64,000 nt of DNA from Lampris incognitus. Its lineage: Eukaryota; Chordata; Actinopteri; Lampriformes; Lampridae. How positions within the stretch are numbered: position 1 is the first letter of the stretch; every line of letters begins with the position of its first letter. The stretch covers positions 15,218,310-15,282,309 of the forward strand of contig NC_079219.1 of the NCBI RefSeq assembly GCF_029633865.1, read 5' to 3'. The notes below the pieces were generated by a model. It did not search any database, was not told the DNA's origin, and saw only the letters and a list, made by a program, of their open reading frames with translations. Made by a program: the position numbers and the translations under genes. Below are positions 58,733-64,000 of this stretch, in pieces.

Positions 58733-59834
58733 ATGGATCGAACAAAAAAAATCAGCGACTTGCTTCCCCCGAAAAAGTCCAAAGCCTCTGAATCTGATCT
58801 TGTCGGTGACGGCGGCATTTCTGGCGGAGTATCGGTGGATAGGACGACGGTGCAAGCAGAGGAGGCCGCGGCGGGGGATCCAACAGCACAGGAGGCGGCG
58901 CCGGTAGCGGCTGCTGTTAAGGTTTCACCGAAGTCTGACATAATGGACTGTTTCACAAAGACAAAGTAAGGGACTTTCAGATGAGCACAAGAGAAACATT
59001 TATTCATCTGACTGGACGCCCTTAACTGGACATTCATTCCCCGTGAATGAAGGTAGGCTAAGTTTTCAGCGTCACTGGTTGAACCAATATACTTGGCTAG
59101 TTTCTTCGGCACAGGCTGGTTGCTTCTGCAAGCATTGCCTTTCGTTTGCGGTGGACGGTTTGGGCAAAGGAGGTGACGCTACATTCTGAAAGTTAGCCAG
59201 TGTACCATTCTCGAACTGGAAGCATGCATTAGAAGCATTTAGAGAGCATGCAAAGAAAAAATACCACATTGATGCAAGCGTTAGAGCTGACCACTTTGAA
59301 CACATTCTTCAAAACAAAACTGAGGACATATCACTGAAACTGTACTCTGAGAAGAAAAGACAGGTTACAGAAAACAGGGAAAGACTGAAGAGCATAACTG
59401 AAACCAACATTTTCTGTGGTCGTCAAGACATCGCGCTACGAGGGCATGTAGATTCGGGGCCAGTTGGGCTTGATCAGCCCACACACAACGATGGGAATTT
59501 CAGAGCGCTACTTCTATTTAGGGCACTAGCTGACGACAAAGCTCTGTTCCAGCACCTCGATCACTTTCATGCGAATGCCAGCTGTTGCAGTCCCGAAACA
59601 CAGAATGAGATTATCAGCACTATAGGTGATATCATGACAAATAAACTAGTCCAGAAAATAAACGCAGCTAAATGTTTTAGTGTACTAGCGGATGAAATGA
59701 AGGATTGCTCTGGAAGAGAACAGCTGTCTGTCTGCATTCGATATGTGGATAAGCATGATGATGGCAAATATGCAATCAGAGAGGACTTTCTGTCATTTGT
59801 AGACTGGAGAAGCAATTGCCAATTCTATTGATGG
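58733..59834 (+). pseudogene. hAT-type transposase relic (ZMYM1/DUF4371-like), truncated by a SINE
   Basis: An ATG-led segment (MDRTKKISDLLPPKKSK to DIMDCFTK) is followed, one frame away, by a continuous reading from LSDEHKRN at about 58974 to 59820. This contains a TTF-type zinc-finger region (FQRHWLNQYTWL, GCFCKHCLSF), SNWKHALEAFREH, NGNF-type DUF4371 start (DGNFRALLLFRALADD) and the conserved core FSVLADEMKDCSGREQLSV, whose Asp is part of the hAT RNase-H-like catalytic site. Damage seen: a frameshift near 58965, TGA at 59187-59189, another frameshift near 59808 (TGEAIANSI continues in a different frame), then SINE-B sequence from about 59848. The C-terminal half and hAT dimerisation domain are absent. 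Confidence 0.8.
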
Positions 59835-59847
59835 ACAGATCACGACA

Positions 59848-60117
59848 GATCATACCCACATCTGGCTTCCTGGTTGCTGCACTGGTCGATCGGGGGGCGC
59901 CTGTTTGGGGGGGGGACTGGGGGGAATAGCGTGATCCTCCCACGTGCTACGTCCCCTTGGCAAAACTTCTCACTGTCAGCTGAAAAGAAGCAGCCTGTGA
60001 CGCCACATGTATCGGAGGAGGCATGGGGTAGTCTGCAGCCCTCCCCAGATCGGCAGAGGGGATGGAGCAGCGACCAGGACAGCTTGGAAGTACAACTGGG
60101 GAGAAACGGGGGGGGGG
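59848..60117 (+). mobile_element. SINE-B, 5'-truncated, inside the hAT relic
   Basis: It starts mid-body (CATACCCACATCTGGCTTCC) and runs in plus orientation to AACTGGGGAGAAACGGGGGG. A tract of transposase-unrelated sequence follows to 60432. Confidence 0.85.
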
Positions 60118-60432
60118 CAAAGTTTCAGATGGTCAAGTTCTACAAATGGCAAATTTTATGCAACCATTTTGTTGTTTTTCCCTCTAAGCTTGGTATGTCT
60201 ACCTCTTCTCTGTACCTTCAGAATGTATTCACTCCCCTTGAACCTCCTCTGTGGGTGTTGGGCTGTGTTTGGTTTGCACCAAAGAAAAGCAGTTTGCTTT
60301 CAGGTCACTTTATTCTTTATTCTCATCACACCACAAAAATCCTCTCCCAGAGATGGTACTGGATTATATCCGGTGGCATCCCGCAAACTTCACAAGCAGT
60401 TTCTTGAGCATCTTGACAATAGGACAGATAAA

Positions 60433-60707
60433 TGGTAAATGGGCTGCATTTATATAGCACCTTTCTAGTCTACTGACCACTCAAAGTGCTTTACAGTGTA
60501 CGCCTCACATTCACTCTTTCACACATGCATTCATACACTGATGGTGGAGGCTGCCATGCAAGGCAACCCCTGGCTGCTCCTGATGAGCAGCCAGGGGTTC
60601 AGTGTGTTGCTCAAGAATACTTTGACATGCTCTCTGAAGGAGCTGGGGATCAAACCAGCGACCTTTCAATTACTAGATGAGCTGCTCTGCTGTTACAGCT
60701 GACCTTA
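60433..60707 (-). mobile_element. V-core tRNA SINE, minus orientation
   Basis: On the minus strand: GGTCGCTGGTTTGATCCCC (B box), a TTGAGCAACACACTGAACCC core, CTTGCATGGCAGCCTCCACC and the tail GCTATATAAATGCAGCCCAT. Confidence 0.75.
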
Positions 60708-60783
60708 TAAAATCGGCGATATCTCCGTATATGTGCCATCATGCAGTTGAACACAGGTCATTTTGAAACAAGGGTGAACCATC

Positions 60784-60908
60784 CAACCATCCATTATCCG
60801 AACCGCTTATCCTGTTTTCAGGGTCGCGGGGATGCTGGGGCCTATCCCAGCAGTCATTGGGCGGCAGGCGAGAGACACCCTGGGCAGGTTGCCAGGCCAT
60901 CACCTTGT
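60784..60908 (-). mobile_element. SINE-A 3' fragment, minus
   Basis: CCATCCATTATCCGAACCGC to CCCAGCAGTCATTGGGCGGC and GTTGCCAGGCCATCAC. Confidence 0.85.
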
Positions 60909-61454
60909 TAAGGTATTTAATGTGATCTCTCAGGAAACTGAATACACCTGATCCAAAGGGGGGGTGGAGAGTGAGTGCTTATCGATTGTCATTTCCAGGT
61001 TTTTATTTTTGATATACAGTAATTCTGAAGACATCTACATAAATGCTTAATTTCATCTTGGCATTATTGACAATTCCTTCAATGAGAGTAGAAAAAACCC
61101 TTTTTTGAATGTTTGACCTGGCAACACAACAAACAAGAAATAATCCATGGGGGAGGGAATTTTCTGACATCACTGTACGCCCCTCTGTTCATCTGCCTGT
61201 TTTAAACCCCCCACATTCAAATGGAGTAGCTGAGAGATCCTTGTTTATTGAACAGTGGTCCACAGATAAGAGCATTCTTATAGTTATGTAGCAGTGAAAA
61301 TACAGCTTCTGAAAAATTGAGACGTAAGAATCTGTACATTGTACAGGAAATTAAGAAAAAAAAAGTAAAATTTTCATATCTGAACTATCTAGCTCAAGGT
61401 CAGTGACAGATGGGAGAACACATATCTGGTATGATCCAAAATTTGTTCCGATAT

Positions 61455-61964
61455 ATCGCCGGCAGCCATACCAACATGTACCTTGGCTCTGCCGAATGAT
61501 GGAAGCTAAGCAGGTGTGCTTAGGGAGACCTCCCGGGAAAACGGAGTTGCTGCTGGAAGTGGAAGTGCTGGAGGTCCCGGTGCAGTGACGGGGACACTGT
61601 GCTGTAGGAGGTGCTGTCCTTCGGATGAGACGGTAAACCGAGGTCCTGACTCACGGTGGTCATTAAAGTCCCCATGGCACTTATCACAAAGAGTAGGGGG
61701 TTCCCCGGTGTCCTGCCAAATTCCCAACCTGGCTGTCTACATGTGGCCGCCTAATCATCCCGCCATGTAGTTGGCTTAATGATTCCCCCCTCTCCACCTC
61801 AAACTGATATGTGGTGAGCGTTCTGGTGCAAAATGGCTGCTGTGCATCACCCAGGTGGGTGCTACACATTGGTGGTGGTTGAGGTGAGTTTATCCCTGTC
61901 AATGTGAAGCGCTTTGGGTGTCTAGATAAAGCGCTATATTAATGTAATGATTATTATTATTATA
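61455..61964 (+). mobile_element. 5S rRNA-derived SINE (SINE3-like)
   Basis: The first about 100 bases resemble 5S rRNA: GCCATACCAACATGTACC, then GGAAGCTAAGCAGG and GGGAGACCTCCCGGGAA keep the spacing of the pol III internal control region. The body CTGTCCTTCGGATGAGACGG and CATTGGTGGTGGTTGAGG and the LINE-like tail GCGCTATATTAATGTAATGA with (ATT)n match the SINE3 organisation known from zebrafish, as recalled. It looks close to full length. Confidence 0.85.
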
Positions 61965-62404
61965 AACCAAAAGAATGTTACCTAACCTGGCTATGACTGT
62001 GTGTGTGTGTGTGTGTTGTGATTGCCTGTCTGTCTGTATGTGTGCGTGTTTGTTTGTGTGTGCTGTTCAACCAGGTAGTCCAGTTCTTCCACCAGGTAGT
62101 CCAGTTCCTCTCCCTTTCAGCTATGAATCTGGCGAGAAATGACAGAAGTCTGACAGTCTGCCAAAGAAAGTGTCAAGTTTTTTTATGATGTGGTACAAAC
62201 TGCTGCACAGGGAAGAGGAGCCCCGCGTTGCAATGCGGAACACATTTTACAGCATATATTAGGTATCAAAGAGCCTCCTCGAGGCCATTGGTGGCTTCTC
62301 CAATTTCACAACGGCTTCGGAGCTCTGAATGGTCCATCTGAATTTATAACACAAGCTCCCGGACTTAGAGAAGACTGGCAACATACAGGTGAGCATCCTG
62401 CACA

Positions 62405-62725
62405 GAATAGAATAGAACAGAATAGAGACAAAGCAAGAGAGACAAGATTGAGATGGCTTGGACATGTGTGGAGGAGAGATGCTGGGTATATTGGGAGAAG
62501 GATGCTGAACATGGAGCTGCCAGGGAAGAAGAAAAGAGGGAGGCCAAAGAGGAGGTTTATGGATGTGGTGAGAGGGGACATGCAGGTGGCTGGTGTGACA
62601 GAGGGAGATGCAGAGGACAGGAAGAGATGGAAACAGATGATCCACTGTGGTGACCCCTAACGGGGGCAGCCGAAAGTAGTAGTAGTGGTAGTAGTAGTAG
62701 TAGTATTAGTAGTAGTGGTGGTAGT
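62405..62725 (+). mobile_element. RTE-like LINE 3' end with (TAG)n tail
   Basis: It encodes RLRWLGHVWRRDAGYIGRR, KKKRGRPKRRFMDVVRGDM and CGDP-stop, the C-terminus common in fish RTE-type reverse transcriptases. A (TAG)n microsatellite tail follows. Confidence 0.75.
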
Positions 62726-63457
62726 AGTAGTAGTAGTAGAATGGAATAGAATGGGGGTTTTCCGTCCAGTCCTCAGAGACCCACGGCAGTACTGGTTTTC
62801 TATTCTTCAAGGTAGTTAATTACATTCACCTGTTGGTGCCGGGTCTAAAACCTCCCTGATTGGTTGACTGGAAAATCTGATGCAACAGCTGAAATTTGAT
62901 TGGTTTAATAATTATGACAACTCCGGATCTTTTTCCATCCTTTTCTTCCACTCGGTTGCCATTTCAGCCGGACTTCTCCCCCGAAAATCCTTAAAATAAA
63001 CGGAAACAAAATGGCAACAAATCTTTGTGGTTGTGTGGGACTAGACCCAAAGTACCAGTACTTGCGAATAGAATTGACAATATTTGAGTAATCTCTACTT
63101 AATCCTATAATTATTACCCGTATTAGTGAAATGTAAAAGTGCAAGAATGCTACTTTTTTATCTGCAAGTTGTAACTCTATGCATGCAGGTTTGGATTAAA
63201 AAAAAAAGAAGTCATGTTTTAGCAATGAAATGTTGCTCATACTTACAGCCAGTGGGGTGGAGAGTTAGAGAAATAAAAATTTCGTACGTCATATATCCAA
63301 CTCATATACTTTCCTGACGCTAAAGTAAAGTAACATGGGATATTAGATACAAGCATTTGTCATGCGTTATGAAACTGTACACACCTGTACACATGCTGGC
63401 ATCTCTAATGGTCCTTTATGATTTTTTCCCCCCCAGACTTCGTAACTTGGATTCGCC
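62726..63457. other. DNA upstream of the ZG16-like gene
   Basis: No recognised gene. It ends in a pyrimidine-rich acceptor-like tract before the start codon. Confidence 0.4.
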
Positions 63458-63534
63458 ATGTTCTCACCTCTGTGTTTGACTGTGTTGCTTGCAACGGCAT
63501 GGGCCACCCGTCGTGAGTTCAGTTAGACCTGCAG

Positions 63535-63565
<31 letters not shown>

Positions 63566-63831
63566 AAGGGAGAAAGAGTGATTTATGTTCAGAATTAATC
63601 TCTTTCGCTTTTAAAATGTTCCTGCATATCTAATGGCATGTAAATACGAGTCTGATGACATCTTAACAAGTTGTGACTCTGTCTCATTCCCTCTCTCTGT
63701 TTAGCTACGGGGCCGTTGTATAGTTTCTCTCCAGCAGTAGGCCATGGCGCTGGTGTCGGCTATGTGCTACAGGGAGACGAACGCATTACTGCCATCAGGG
63801 TCTGGGAAAACTTCAACAGTTACATCACTGG
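63458..63831 (+). CDS. secreted jacalin-like lectin (ZG16-like), first two coding exons, cut by window edge
   Basis: Exon 1 (63458-63512) starts at an ATG and encodes a short hydrophobic signal peptide, MFSPLCLTVLLATAWATR, then a GTGAGT donor after one base of the next codon. Exon 2 (63705-63831), after a CTCTGTTTAG acceptor, continues in frame as GPLYSFSPAVGHGAGVGYVL and ITAIRVWENFNSYITG. This matches the start of the jacalin-type beta-prism fold in zymogen granule membrane protein 16 (ZG16), a secreted lectin of zymogen granules and mucus that binds mannose or bacterial wall glycans. The phase-2 donor GG|GTAAAA implies more exons beyond 64000. Other fish jacalin-domain proteins are possible. 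The pyrimidine tract ending CCCCCCCAG before the ATG suggests a 5' UTR exon upstream. Confidence 0.8.
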
Positions 63832-64000
63832 GTAAAATACCACTTAAATATAATGCGATCTGCTATGAATCTACTATACCTATAATATATGATTTAGATT
63901 ATTGCCAATATCATATTATGTATAAGTCTTGCTTAAATTGATATTAGAGTATTTAAAGTCTGCAGCAATCATTTAAATATCAGCTAGTTGTAGTCGTGTT

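Overview
This window is vertebrate, almost certainly teleost, genomic DNA. The evidence is large introns with GT–AG boundaries, abundant (CA)n/(TG)n microsatellites, fish-type tRNA-derived SINEs, a 5S-rRNA-derived SINE, a Rex3-like LINE, hAT relics and Ty3/gypsy-like LTRs. I do not try to name the species. Exons were assembled by reading frames and splice sites by eye. Family assignments and human comparisons rest on recall, because no search was run.

Three cellular genes lie on the + strand. (1) sdc2 (syndecan-2): coding exons at 8636-8762, 10230-10459, 11569-11821 and 13624-13787. The signal-peptide exon is not seen and probably lies upstream, so 1-8635 would be intron 1. A long 3' UTR probably runs to a poly(A) signal at 17788. 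(2) cpq (carboxypeptidase Q): ten coding exons, 23350-48520, join in frame to an intact 481-residue enzyme with every expected zinc and catalytic residue. A CpG-rich stretch near 22540-22626 is the likely promoter and 5' UTR exon. (3) The first two coding exons of a secreted jacalin-fold lectin like ZG16 (63458-63512 and 63705-63831); this gene runs off the right edge. The sdc2-cpq order matches human 8q22 as I recall it, so this is a conserved syntenic block.

Mobile DNA fills much of the rest. There are about a dozen copies of a DANA/Mermaid-like tRNA SINE (SINE-A), eight copies of a second tRNA SINE (SINE-B), one of a third (SINE-C), and several with a V-SINE-like core. There are LINE 3' ends, one solo LTR, one 3' LTR with its polypurine tract, several foldback elements, a 3-kb non-autonomous hAT candidate (3415-6417), and a broken hAT transposase gene (58733-59834) cut by a SINE.

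The most interesting mobile structure is 52721-54152. It is a 1.43-kb insertion that splits a SINE-B copy with an apparent 2-bp AT target duplication. It carries a THAP zinc-finger exon reading inward from one end and another ATG-plus-splice-donor exon reading inward from the other, which looks like an internally deleted two-gene DNA transposon.

I found no CRISPR array, prokaryotic operon or convincing novel multi-gene system. The best leads are this transposon and an apparent loss of the first glycine of the GxxxG dimerisation motif in the syndecan-2 membrane helix.
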